DNA from: Caulifigura coniformis
Lineage (GTDB): Bacteria > Planctomycetota > Planctomycetia > Planctomycetales > Planctomycetaceae
Assembly: GCF_007745175.1 (NCBI RefSeq)
Contig: NZ_CP036271.1
Location: 1,880,154 to 1,944,153 of the forward strand
Direction of reading: 5' to 3'
Length of the DNA: 64,000 bases
Part shown: positions 10,101-18,406 of the stretch, one piece after another
Position numbering within the stretch: position 1 is the stretch's first letter
How the letters are laid out: the number at the start of each line of letters is the position of its first letter
The notes under the pieces: generated by a model
Told to the model about the DNA's origin: nothing
Seen by the model: the letters and a program-made list of their open reading frames with translations, nothing else
Database searches by the model: none
Made by a program: the position numbers and the translations under genes

Positions 10101-11250
10101 CGCCCGGAGCCGGATAGTTCGGGAAGTCCGGATCAGCCGGAACGATGTTCCGCACGTGCAGAACGACGTACGGAAGTCCCGTGATCGGGTTGATCGCCAG
10201 TTCGTCCGGATTGACGACCGAGTCCTCGATTGCCGCGACGTTGTAGTTCCGCCGCACCCATTCCGCCATGCGGTTGAACTGGTTGTGGCCGATCCGCGGC
10301 CGACGCTGGACGTCGTGGTAGTAGTTGAGATCGGCGCCGACAATCAGGTTGTTGTTGAACGCCTTGTCGCTCGTGAATTCCAGGAACGAATGCAGGCGGC
10401 TCGCCAGGAAGTCGCCGTCCAGCCGAAGACGGTAGCCGGTCGCGTCTTCCAGGTCGAAATCGTTGGCGACGAAGTGATATCCGCCCGCCGACGCTTCCAG
10501 GTTGATCGACTGCGCCATCTCACCCGGAACCGGGACCGTCACCGTCAGGTCCAGGCCGTCCGTCGCAGCGGCGCGACGCGTCCTCGTGTTGAACGCGATG
10601 TTATCGTCGACGAAATGTTCCGATCCCTCGATGAACGTCGTTCCCAGGAATGCCGACTTGCGGCCCGTGCTCGCGTACAGGTTCGTCCGCACGTCGAGGT
10701 ATTCGCTCAGGTACTCCAGCGAGAGCCCCGCCTGGGTGAACATCTTCGCCCGGGTGTCGTCCGCGTCATAGAACGCGCCGGCGCCGATGATCGCGTTGAT
10801 GTTCGGCAGGAACTGGCGAACGCCAACACCGCCCGTTCCGCCGATGTGTCCGTTGTTCGTCGCGTAGAACCGGCCGTCCGTATACCACATCGTGTTGTCC
10901 ACGAAGGCGTACGGCATCACCTCGAAATGCGTGATCGATTGCTTCCGCCCGATCGTCTCACCGACGATATGCCCCATCCGGGCCAGTGAACCCGTTCCAC
11001 CGATCCCGATGTCGCGACTGTAGCTCCCACGGTCCGCCACGGAACCGCTCGGAGGCTGGTTCATCACGAACGCGTCCGAAGCCGCCGCCTGGGCGAACAC
11101 CTGCTCCGGCTGTTGCGAGCCGGTCGGCGGTGTCGGCTGGGCGAACGCCGTAGCGCCGGCCGCCGTGCTCAGGAGCGCACCCCAGATGGAGACGCGACGC
11201 CAGCGTGGGCTGTTGGCGAACAGATGCGACAAGAGGTTCAACCGGTTCAT
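7156..11250 (-). CDS. Giant surface protein: inverse-autotransporter-like barrel plus right-handed beta-helix region
   Basis: 1364 residues. The signal peptide ends at about residue 37 (GATAFAQ). Residues about 85-330 have the alternating strands of an inverse autotransporter-type beta-barrel (MPYAFVDNTMWYTDG, GVRQFLPNINAIIGAGAFYD, AGLSLEYLSEYLDVRTNLYA). From about residue 370 to the C-terminus there is a long series of Asn/Thr/Ile/Val-rich repeats (ITDNGGDGILISNTSAAT type), as in right-handed parallel beta-helix passengers. The order barrel first, passenger last matches the intimin/invasin (type Ve) layout. A role in surface display or adhesion is inferred. Long open frames on the opposite strand here are compositional shadows. 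Confidence 0.85.
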   Translation of the reverse strand: MNRLNLLSHLFANSPRWRRVSIWGALLSTAAGATAFAQPTPPTGSQQPEQVFAQAAASDAFVMNQPPSGSVADRGSYSRDIGIGGTGSLARMGHIVGETIGRKQSITHFEVMPYAFVDNTMWYTDGRFYATNNGHIGGTGGVGVRQFLPNINAIIGAGAFYDADDTRAKMFTQAGLSLEYLSEYLDVRTNLYASTGRKSAFLGTTFIEGSEHFVDDNIAFNTRTRRAAATDGLDLTVTVPVPGEMAQSINLEASAGGYHFVANDFDLEDATGYRLRLDGDFLASRLHSFLEFTSDKAFNNNLIVGADLNYYHDVQRRPRIGHNQFNRMAEWVRRNYNVAAIEDSVVNPDELAINPITGLPYVVLHVRNIVPADPDFPNYPAPGGDGSIDTPYQFIDEAQIDPRDADIIFVHSGSVFVNMPVIIEDNQQILGEGVDHPIAVANPIANNGFILMPDATGGTVLPELQDTVGNAVTLANNSVFAGFNIVNTNGTAIFGSGINSSEIRDVGIDGTNGLGSHGLHLENTTGSIRVEQVTTTGVEGTDLFLDGGNSTVNWFGGQLNNTAGRAVVIQNQTGGTINLAGDNATSPALGFGGLTITDNGGDGILISNTSAATVFGRSSDTPSSSAGVSLTNSTTTGVQIVDLLQAGSVSFLHGLEITDAADIALDIQNAQGDVFFADDVNVANDLLILGRGANSAISLNQIGAQSQISFLGDVTIGAVVPGAAIEDPAINFFNGSTGIVRFDGDISIGQLGRNNESVAANGTAINIGDINGIQVNGVGAQFIANGNVTIEQNNLGPAILVANDATAVTFGLQSAPAQVVINPLTGQSIVLENNSGPIRFNSSVQIGDSIDNQINIENNTGTIAFGAVNVTDATATVFTPIVNVENNTSVSFQSLSITNEDSLSFRGYNNGTLSTGGGTIISSDGAAIDLENNTELNATFTSVTATGYNPFPFGIRVVDDQTIDDDTGDVITNPSTVFRIVGGGTRGSGGLISSGDTDVLGVNSRGAIFQNIDTVELNFQDYTDNEGIAIFSENTVNFTYNGGIVSNNNQEDTDGLTDDPDGFHQILLRVSQDNTDVDSYDYTISNALISDSAQISTNDAMVQIETVSGAANDTRLNLSIVDNQDTTALVPGFRVNRDGNEGAAIRVDWNGAITANVERNGFELISGSDNQIGVDIIQDGTSFTNFIRFNQNTLVATGTGDDGLTGFRMDVDGPTDLQMLDNSVIDQQTGAVTPGFVFAGTNATGFDLTLRSAGNTIVFDDNYLDFNNVGGTGLLFSLINTSDVRIGDDTGTYTNFGNQIDLTDTDATFDRGIIFLTTFGTVNLSGTQDNIITTFPGVGNGTFIPFQPPGSSTGQILINGVLQP

Positions 11251-11602
11251 CCATGCACCTCGTCTTCGCCGCCCATGCGCCGAATCATTCGACGCACGAC
11301 CCGGGAAAAGGCCCGGGCGGGGGGTTCGGGAAAACGTCTGTCAGGAAAACTTCGGAATCAGGCCTCACAACGGCCAGCAAGCGACCGCGCTCGATGCGCG
11401 GCCTCTCCGGTGCCGAAGGAAAACCTGACGACGTGACGTGAGACTTTGGGGGGACGCTAAGGGAAGTGGACGGCGAAACTACTTGAAAGATTTCTGACCG
11501 GAAAGATGGAAGGTCACCACTTCACACCCCGCAGCCCCCCCTCCAGAAGCCCTTTTTCTTCCCGCGGCACACAGAACAGCCGCGCACTGTGCATCACCGA
11601 AA
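11251..11602. other. Intergenic region upstream of the surface protein
   Basis: These 352 bases lie between the start of the surface-protein gene and the 3' end of the methyltransferase gene, both on the minus strand. Short open frames here have no recognisable content. The region should hold the promoter of the surface-protein gene, but no motif is clear enough to mark. Confidence 0.4.
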
Positions 11603-12475
11603 TCATTGCGAAATCAGGGCTTGCATCGCACTCACATGAGCCGGAGTCGTCCCGCAACACCCCCCGATCAGACGCGCCCCGGCCTCCAGCCACCTCGCGG
11701 CAAGTCCTGCGTAAACTGCCGGTTGGGAAGCGGTTGTGACACGCCAACTCCCATCTTCCGACCGTTCTCCGGTGTTCGCGTAAACTCCAAACGGCACGAC
11801 ACCGACCCCGCAGGCCAGTTCCACCACCGCCTCTGGAACATTCCGGCACGACACGCAGTTCACCGAAACTGCAGCCGGCCTGAGCGCCAGCACCGTCGGC
11901 AGCACATCACCCAGACGCTCCCCCGACAGCAGGCGCCCCCCCGGTCCCGTCACAAAGCTGACGATGAAAGGCAGACCCGTTCGACCGGCCGCCTGGCAGG
12001 CCGCTTCCGCTTCGCAACCCGCAACCATCGTCTCGATCAGGATCAGATCCGCCCCGCTCCGCGCGATCTCGTGCGCCAACTGCCAGTGCTCGTCGGCCAG
12101 CGCCTCCAGCCGCGGAACGTCCTCCGGCGAGTAGCAATCACCAATCGGAGCCAGTGAGCCGGCGACCAGCGCCGGACCTGCCCGCCGCGCCAGAACGATC
12201 GCCTTCTCGACCAGTCTCCTCTGCTCGTCTCCCTTCCCCCAGTCCCCCAGGTTCCGACGGTGCAGCCGGAACGTGTTCGCCGTCACGATCTGCGCGCCAG
12301 CCTTCACGTAATCCTTGTGGATCGCCTCGAGCAGCTCCGGCGCATCGTCGATCGCCCGTGCCGACCAGCCAGCCCCTTCCAGCGCAAATCCCCGCCGCTC
12401 GAGTTCCGTCCCGGTCGCCCCATCCAGCAACACTGGGCGGCCTCCGTTGAGCAGGTCATCAAGGGAAGCGGTCAT
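11603..12475 (-). CDS. Homocysteine S-methyltransferase family protein
   Basis: 290 residues. The N-terminus LLDGATGTELERRG (about 16-29) and the zinc-binding cysteines Cys207 (SVNCVSC) and Cys273-Cys274 (IGGCCGTTPAHV) define the Pfam S-methyl_trans barrel shared by MmuM, BHMT and the MetH N-terminal domain. It transfers a methyl group from a donor such as S-methylmethionine to homocysteine in the cytosol; the donor cannot be read from sequence. Its ATG overlaps the stop of the upstream permease gene by four bases, so the two are co-transcribed. The length is normal for stand-alone MmuM-type enzymes. Confidence 0.9.
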   Translation of the reverse strand: MTASLDDLLNGGRPVLLDGATGTELERRGFALEGAGWSARAIDDAPELLEAIHKDYVKAGAQIVTANTFRLHRRNLGDWGKGDEQRRLVEKAIVLARRAGPALVAGSLAPIGDCYSPEDVPRLEALADEHWQLAHEIARSGADLILIETMVAGCEAEAACQAAGRTGLPFIVSFVTGPGGRLLSGERLGDVLPTVLALRPAAVSVNCVSCRNVPEAVVELACGVGVVPFGVYANTGERSEDGSWRVTTASQPAVYAGLAARWLEAGARLIGGCCGTTPAHVSAMQALISQ

Positions 12476-14835
12476 TCGCGGGTCTTCAAAACGGCAATGA
12501 GATCGAGTTCGTCCAGCCGCCGCCGCACCAGCAGCGACGAGACGACCGAGGCCACGAGAACCACGAGCACCGCAAACGAATACGTTGACAGGCTGATCAC
12601 GAACGGCACGCGGAACATGTCCGTATCGAGCTGGGCGGCCACCGCGGCCGACATCCCGGTGCCGATCAACAGCCCCAGCGGGATCGCCACGATGGTCAGC
12701 GTCGCCAGTTCCCCGAGCAGCACCGTCGAAATCTCCGCCCGGGTGAAACCGATCACCCGCAGCGTCGCCAGTTCCCGGCTTCGTTCGGCCAGCGAGATCC
12801 GGGCCGTATTGTAAACCACCCCGAACGCGATGATCACTGCGAAGATCACGTTCATCGTCTTGATCCGCATCAGGTTCTCGGCCACCGTGTTCCGGAAGCT
12901 CTCGACCATCGCCTCACGGATCGTCACCGAGGCCACCTGCGGCGTGTTCTTCAACTGGGCATACGTCACCGGCTTGTACTTCGTATCGACCGCCAGGTAC
13001 GCCCCGGAAACGATCGTCCCTTCTTCGAGCAGCCGGTTCAGCTCCGAGATCCGCATATAGCCCCACACCCCCGACAGGTCCTCCACCAGTCCCGTGACTG
13101 GAATCCGCAACGTCGGCCGCTTCCCTTCCAGCACTTCCGCCGTGACCAGTTCGCCCGGCTTCACGTCGAGCATCTCCGCCAGTTTGCGCGACAGCATGAC
13201 CCCCTGGTCCGGCAGGATCGTGTCGCGCCGGTCGGTCCCGACCACCTTGAACAGTTCGATGTCGTCCGGCAGCCCCAGCAGCAGCGCCCGTTTCCAGTGC
13301 TGCTGGTTGCGAAACCGCACGAACGTCTGCCGGAACGCGTCCACCCGCTCGACGCCCGGAAGGTGCGCCAGTTCCGTCAGCGCCCGCGTCGACCGCGGCT
13401 CGATCAGCGTGACCGTCATGTCCTGCCGGCGCGCCAGCCGGAAATCGATGTCGATCATGTAGTTGATCGCATCCTCTGTGAAATTCCCGAGGATCAGCAC
13501 CGAGACCGCCAGTGCGATCCCGGTGCACGACATCGCCGCCTTTCCGATCCGTCGCTCGAGATTCCGCAGCACGATCCGCGCCGTCGGCGAGAACAGCCTC
13601 TGCAGGCCAATCCGTTCCAGCAGCGTCTTCTTGTAGCGCGCCGGAGGCTCAGGCCGCATCGCCTCGGCCGGCGGCAGCCTGATCGCCTGGTAAACCGCTC
13701 CCACCGTCCCGGCGATGGCCGCCGCCCCGCTGATGAGCAGCGCCCAGCCGATCACGCGCGGATCGAACACGAACGTGAAATGCGGGAAGTGGTAGAACTT
13801 CGTGTACATCTGGGTCATCCCATTGCCCAGCCAGATCCCCAGCAGAACGCCCCCCGTCACGCCCACGGTCGTCACCATCAGCACCAGCTTCAGGAAGTGG
13901 CCCCCCACTTCCCATTTCGTGTATCCGAACGCCTTTAGCGCGGCGATCTCTTCCCGCTGCGTCGAAATCACCCGCGACATCACCACGTTCAGAAGAAACG
14001 CCGCCACGCTGAGAAAAATCGACGGCGCCAGGATCGACATCTTCTCCAGCTGCTGGATCTCGCTCGAGATGTAGCGGTTCGAAATCTGGTCGGCCGCCTC
14101 ATAACACCCCAGCCCCCCGTACCGTTCCAGCAGTTCATCCACCGCCGCCATCACCGCCGGCAGCGACGCATCGGGAGACAGCTTAAACAGCACGTCGTTC
14201 CACGCCCCGTCCATGTCGTAGGCCGCTTCCAGCTCCGTTTCGCACATCCAGAACACGCCGAAATGCTTGTCGTCCGGAAGGATGTCCCCCTCCCGGATCG
14301 AAAAGATGTACTCCGGAGAAAGGGCGATGCCGACGACCGTCAGCGGCTGTTTGCGCCCGTTGATCACCGCATGCACTTCGTCGCCAAGCTTCAGCCCCTG
14401 CGCCGTCGCGAACGCCTCTCCCGCCAGCACTTCGTTGTTCCGCCCCGGCTCAGGCATTCTCCCCAGCCGCAGGTGCAGCGTGCACAAGGGAGGTACGTCG
14501 TGATCGGGAACCGAGATCAGCCGAGCGATCGCCGGCTCCGTCATCCCCGCAATGTCGAGAGTCGCATCGGCGACGATCCGGGGATGGACCCGGTCAACCC
14601 CCCGGATCGCTTCCATCCGCGGTTGCAGCGAGCGCGGCGCCCGTTTGACATGTGCGAACACATCCGCGAAGCGATACCGCTCGTAGTACGCCGCCCGCGT
14701 CGATTCGAGCGACCGCAAAGTCGACAGCGCCATCACGAACGCCGCCACCCCGCAGCCCATTACCGCCGCGATCGCGATCGCCTGCCCGCGCATCTGCCAC
14801 AGGTTGCGGAGCAGCTTCCGATCGAGAGCCTTCAT
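12472..14835 (-). CDS. FtsX-like ABC transporter permease
   Basis: 787 residues. An N-terminal helix (about 18-40, MRGQAIAIAAVMGCGVAAFV) is followed by a large periplasmic MacB-type domain, three helices around 268-385, a helix near 430-450, a second periplasmic domain and three C-terminal helices (about 660-780). That is the duplicated FtsX layout of the large LolCE/MacB-type permeases. Such proteins couple cytosolic ATP hydrolysis to extraction or export of lipids, lipoproteins or peptides. No ATPase or adaptor gene lies beside it, so its partner is elsewhere in the genome. The stop overlaps the methyltransferase start (ATGA). Confidence 0.9.
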   Translation of the reverse strand: MKALDRKLLRNLWQMRGQAIAIAAVMGCGVAAFVMALSTLRSLESTRAAYYERYRFADVFAHVKRAPRSLQPRMEAIRGVDRVHPRIVADATLDIAGMTEPAIARLISVPDHDVPPLCTLHLRLGRMPEPGRNNEVLAGEAFATAQGLKLGDEVHAVINGRKQPLTVVGIALSPEYIFSIREGDILPDDKHFGVFWMCETELEAAYDMDGAWNDVLFKLSPDASLPAVMAAVDELLERYGGLGCYEAADQISNRYISSEIQQLEKMSILAPSIFLSVAAFLLNVVMSRVISTQREEIAALKAFGYTKWEVGGHFLKLVLMVTTVGVTGGVLLGIWLGNGMTQMYTKFYHFPHFTFVFDPRVIGWALLISGAAAIAGTVGAVYQAIRLPPAEAMRPEPPARYKKTLLERIGLQRLFSPTARIVLRNLERRIGKAAMSCTGIALAVSVLILGNFTEDAINYMIDIDFRLARRQDMTVTLIEPRSTRALTELAHLPGVERVDAFRQTFVRFRNQQHWKRALLLGLPDDIELFKVVGTDRRDTILPDQGVMLSRKLAEMLDVKPGELVTAEVLEGKRPTLRIPVTGLVEDLSGVWGYMRISELNRLLEEGTIVSGAYLAVDTKYKPVTYAQLKNTPQVASVTIREAMVESFRNTVAENLMRIKTMNVIFAVIIAFGVVYNTARISLAERSRELATLRVIGFTRAEISTVLLGELATLTIVAIPLGLLIGTGMSAAVAAQLDTDMFRVPFVISLSTYSFAVLVVLVASVVSSLLVRRRLDELDLIAVLKTRE

Positions 14836-15078
14836 GGAACCGCAACATCCTCATGCCGGCCGTCACGGCCGGATCACTCCAAGTATCCGGCATCCCCCCG
14901 GGAGATTCCACGCTTCGCCAGTGGCCGCCCCCTCTGCTCGCAACGAACAGGGCGTTCTGCAAGACTCGCAAATCGAACCGGTCGCCCGCAGATTGCGCCA
15001 CGCGACCACGGAAACGGAGCGTAGAAATGGGCGAGCACGTCGCTCACAGACGCCCAGTGGAAGGAAACGAGAATCACG

Positions 15079-15636
15079 ATGTGGTATGGCGATACTCTCT
15101 GGCCAACGCTGGTGGCCATCGGCTCCGTGGCAGCCCTCGCGGGAGTCATCTGGTGGGATCGCCGACGACCGATCTTCCTGATGGTCGCCCTCGCCTGCAT
15201 CCCGGCCGCGATCGTCGCGATCGTCGTCGAGCAGCGGATCGTCACCCCGCGCGAGCAGGTCACCGCCAGCCTCCACAACCTGATCCGCGATTTCGAGAAG
15301 CAGGATAGCGCCGCCGTGACGGAAGCGATCTCAGGCCGCTCTCCCGAGCTGCAGCGCCTCGCCGAAAGGGCGGTGGAAAAGGTGAAGATCGAAAACATCC
15401 GCGTCACCGACGTGAACGCCGAGATCTCCGGTGAAGATGTCCTCCGCGCCCGCGTCCACTTCCGCCTCTCGGCCGACGTGGTCTACAGCGGCGTCGCCCG
15501 CATGGCCCGACAGCCGACCCGCTGGATGGGCTCCTGGGAACAGGAAGCCGACGGCAAATGGAGACTGTTCGAGATCGACCAGCTCGACCCGCTCACCGGC
15601 GAGCCCACGCTGCAGGCCCGGCAGTACATCAACTGA
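15079..15636 (+). CDS. Small membrane protein with NTF2-like C-terminal domain
   Basis: 185 residues with two N-terminal membrane helices (about 6-25 and 31-50) followed by a soluble region of about 130 residues. The tail alternates helix then strands (MGSWEQEADGKWRLFEIDQL), reminiscent of the NTF2/SnoaL fold. This is a recurring planctomycete arrangement with no known role. AAGGA upstream of the ATG supports the start. It stands alone between two minus-strand operons. Confidence 0.7.
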   Translation: MWYGDTLWPTLVAIGSVAALAGVIWWDRRRPIFLMVALACIPAAIVAIVVEQRIVTPREQVTASLHNLIRDFEKQDSAAVTEAISGRSPELQRLAERAVEKVKIENIRVTDVNAEISGEDVLRARVHFRLSADVVYSGVARMARQPTRWMGSWEQEADGKWRLFEIDQLDPLTGEPTLQARQYIN

Positions 15637-15663
15637 GAATGAACCCCGCCGCCGCCGGGGCGA

Positions 15664-17772
15664 CTAACGGTTGACGACGAATTCCGTCGAGTTCAGGTAC
15701 GCCCAGCAGGCGTCCTGCAGACGCTCTGTCGATTGCGTTCCAGACGCCGCCACCCGGGCGCCCCGCGAACCGCCGCGGGCCGATTCTTCGAACACCCGCT
15801 GCTCGATCGGCGTCGGCTTGCGCGCCAGAATCGCCATCGACAGCCGCTCCAGTTTCTCCCCGTCCGACAACGGCGACGCTTCCACCTTGCTCAGAAACGT
15901 CCCCGGCCGGCCGCTCACCGCCTCTTTCACCAGGTCGCCGTTCATCATCACCAGCGCCTGCGGCAGAGATCCGTCGAACGTCGTCTGTTCCGTGTTCTCG
16001 TCGTTGTCCAGCGCCGTATAGAACTGCCCCAGCCAGGTCTCGCGGCGCTTCTCCGCGTCCCCCGCCATCGCCGCCGTCCGGTCCGCATTCGTCGCGACGA
16101 GGAGCGAATCGAACAGCTGCTCGGCCGAAAGCGGCTTGACATACATCCGCGTGAACATCGGCAGCGATCCGTTCTCAGGATCGTCCACCTCGTTCTCCGC
16201 CGTCGCCCGGCTTGATAGCTGGTACAGCTTCGACGCACACATCCACCGCAGCAGCTGCCGAACGTCGTAGTCCGACTTCACGAACTCGCGGGTCAGCAGC
16301 TCCAGAACCTCGGGATGCGTGGGCGGATTATGCGGCCCCATGTCGTCGAGCGGAGTCGTGAATCCCCGGCCGAACAGCTGTGCCCACAGGCGATTCACGA
16401 AAGCCGCCGCCAGCTGCGGACGGTCTCCTTCGCTCATCAGCTTCGCCAGTTCGTTCCGGCGATGGGTCGACTCCGCAGGCGGAATCTCCTTCCCGTCGAA
16501 CGTCGGATACGCCACCCGCATCACGCCGTTCAGCGTCTCGAAGTAGATCGGACCGGCCGCCGGCTGGTTGACGAGTTCCTTCGTCGTGATGCGCCGGCCG
16601 TCATCGAGTTGCCTGGTCTTCTCGACCAGCTTCGTCCCCTGGAAAAACGCGTTCAACTGCCAGAACTGTTCCTGTCCCCAATCCTTCACGATCGGGTGAA
16701 TATGGCATTGGGCGCACTGCACCTGCTGACACAGGAACAGCCGGGCTGTGATCGCCGTCGCCGGCACCGCCTGGTTATTGAGATGTGCCAGCAGGTAATT
16801 GGCCGCACCGTTCTCCTGGGCCGAGCCCTCGGCCGAAACGAGTTCCGTCACCGTTTCCGACCACGGGCGACCGTTCCAGAACTGCTCGCGCAGGAACTTG
16901 GAAAGCCCTTCCCGGTCGATCTGACGTTTCGGGCTCCGCCCCACCAGCAGGTTCGTCCAGACCGTGCCGAAGTGCCTCGCATAGGCCGGATCATTCAACA
17001 GCCGATCGACCACCCGCGCTCGCTTGTTGGGCGACTGGTCCGCCGTGAACTGCTCGATTTCCGTCAGTTCAGGAATCCGCCCACACAGGTCAAGCGATAC
17101 GCGCCGCAGCCATTCTCCGTCTTCGGCGACGGCGGACGGCGAGACGCCCCCCTCGCTCCACGACGTTTCCAGCAGCCGGTCCAGCGTCGCAACGACGTCC
17201 GCATCGGTCTCCGGAAGTGTCGTGTCCGGCGTTGCAGTCGCAACAGCCTCGCCGGCCGGACGCGTGTCCTCCTGGCGCCGGGAAGGCAGCTCGATCTTCG
17301 GAAGCGGCGTCTCGTCGACGGTGCTCTTCCGCGGCGTCTCCTGGACGAGATCCTTTTCGGCCGGCGCCGGTGGATTGCCGCCGCGACTGACGAAAAACGC
17401 CGCCGCAAGTACGAGCAGCGCCGCAACGGTCGAAAGACCCGCCCGAACCGCGGCCGAAAGACGGCGAGGTTTCATGCCCGCCAGGGGACCACTGTCCGTC
17501 ATCCCGCCGACACTCGGCCCGACAACACTCGGCTCGGCAACACGTGGCCGCGCCGCCGAGGGAATGATCGACTCGATGTCGACCGAGCCTGCATCCGGGA
17601 CGGCGTCCCAGTACAACAGGCCGTGGAGCGACAGGTATTCCACGAACATCCGCCGCGCGTCGGCGTTGCTTAGGATCAGCGCCTCCAGCTGCGCAGCTTC
17701 CCCCTCGTTGAGACGCTCTTCACAGAGCGCCTCCAGAAGAGGGAACAGGCGATCTCGCAGCTCGGGCTTCAC
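15664..17772 (-). CDS. Anti-sigma-like head fused to DUF1549 and DUF1553
   Basis: From GTG at 17772 this encodes 702 residues. Residues 1-60 (EALCEERLNEGEAAQLEALI, FVEYLSLHGLLYW) match the cytosolic N-terminal module of planctomycete anti-sigma/FecR-like proteins. A membrane helix lies at about 107-128. DUF1549 follows, with a haem-like CxxCH motif in VQCAQCHIHPI, then DUF1553 to the C-terminus. The GTG overlaps the stop of the ECF sigma gene as GTGA, strongly suggesting a coupled sigma/anti-sigma pair. Longer starts (ATG 17808, or up to 17958) exist but would lie inside the sigma gene. A sensor-regulator function is inferred; the DUF functions are unknown. Confidence 0.88.
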   Translation of the reverse strand: MKPELRDRLFPLLEALCEERLNEGEAAQLEALILSNADARRMFVEYLSLHGLLYWDAVPDAGSVDIESIIPSAARPRVAEPSVVGPSVGGMTDSGPLAGMKPRRLSAAVRAGLSTVAALLVLAAAFFVSRGGNPPAPAEKDLVQETPRKSTVDETPLPKIELPSRRQEDTRPAGEAVATATPDTTLPETDADVVATLDRLLETSWSEGGVSPSAVAEDGEWLRRVSLDLCGRIPELTEIEQFTADQSPNKRARVVDRLLNDPAYARHFGTVWTNLLVGRSPKRQIDREGLSKFLREQFWNGRPWSETVTELVSAEGSAQENGAANYLLAHLNNQAVPATAITARLFLCQQVQCAQCHIHPIVKDWGQEQFWQLNAFFQGTKLVEKTRQLDDGRRITTKELVNQPAAGPIYFETLNGVMRVAYPTFDGKEIPPAESTHRRNELAKLMSEGDRPQLAAAFVNRLWAQLFGRGFTTPLDDMGPHNPPTHPEVLELLTREFVKSDYDVRQLLRWMCASKLYQLSSRATAENEVDDPENGSLPMFTRMYVKPLSAEQLFDSLLVATNADRTAAMAGDAEKRRETWLGQFYTALDNDENTEQTTFDGSLPQALVMMNGDLVKEAVSGRPGTFLSKVEASPLSDGEKLERLSMAILARKPTPIEQRVFEESARGGSRGARVAASGTQSTERLQDACWAYLNSTEFVVNR

Positions 17773-18320
17773 GTGTAACTCTCTGACGCCATCCGGCGTC
17801 GAATGCATTCGTACAGGCTTCTTCGGATTCGTCCGATCGACTGGTACAGCGAATTCGCGGGTCGGCCCAGGTTCTCGGCTTCGTCCCGACCGCTCGCCCC
17901 AGGCTGATACCGTTTCCGGATCAATTCGCGATCCTTCTCCCGCAGCTTGCCGAGGCAATCCTGCAGGGCTTCGCGACGCAGGTCGAGGTCGTTGACCTGC
18001 GACTCCACTTCCGACGCCACGGCATCGACGAACTCATCACTGAACCGCAGCCGGTCGCGCTGCCGTCGCTGCCGCGACTTCAGCACCTCGTAATGGGCCA
18101 CCTGCGCCGCCCAGGCGAAAAAATTCGTCCCCGGCACGAACTGGTGATGCTTCGACAGAATCACCACGTTCGTTTCCTGCAGCGCTTCCTCAGCCTCCTG
18201 CAGTCTGCCCAGCTGCGCCAGAATCAGCAGATATAACTGCCTCTGGTGGCGCGTGAACAGGTGAATAAACTCCTCGCTGGGAGCCGTCGGCTTCTCGTCG
18301 TTTTCCACCGATTGTGACAC
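17769..18320 (-). CDS. ECF-type RNA polymerase sigma factor (planctomycete family)
   Basis: About 183 residues from GTG 18320. Sigma region 2 is seen in FIHLFTRHQRQLYLLILAQL and ALQETNVVILSKHHQF, with the core-binding stretch FFAWAAQVAHYEVLKSRQRR. Region 4 ends with PANSLYQSIGRIRRSLYECI, the DNA-binding helix. This is the Rhodopirellula/Verrucomicrobium type of extracytoplasmic-function sigma factor. The start is uncertain: TTG at 18383 adds 21 residues of Pro/Arg-rich sequence without homology, and GTG 18308 is also possible. The gene overlaps the next by four bases, and that next gene looks like its membrane-bound anti-sigma partner. Confidence 0.88.
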   Translation of the reverse strand: MSQSVENDEKPTAPSEEFIHLFTRHQRQLYLLILAQLGRLQEAEEALQETNVVILSKHHQFVPGTNFFAWAAQVAHYEVLKSRQRRQRDRLRFSDEFVDAVASEVESQVNDLDLRREALQDCLGKLREKDRELIRKRYQPGASGRDEAENLGRPANSLYQSIGRIRRSLYECIRRRMASESYT

Positions 18321-18406
18321 GTCGTGCAGCCGTGGTGCTTCAAAGCCCGGCCGTTGCACCGGCCGGGGTCCCGCCGGGTGCAACCGGCAGGCCGTTCACG
18401 CCTCTC

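Noticed and set aside
8059-10989. Long plus-strand open frames opposite the giant surface protein (up to 440 residues)
   Set aside because: They arise from the biased codon use of the repeat-rich minus-strand gene; their peptides are Arg/Val-rich with no domain, signal or binding site.
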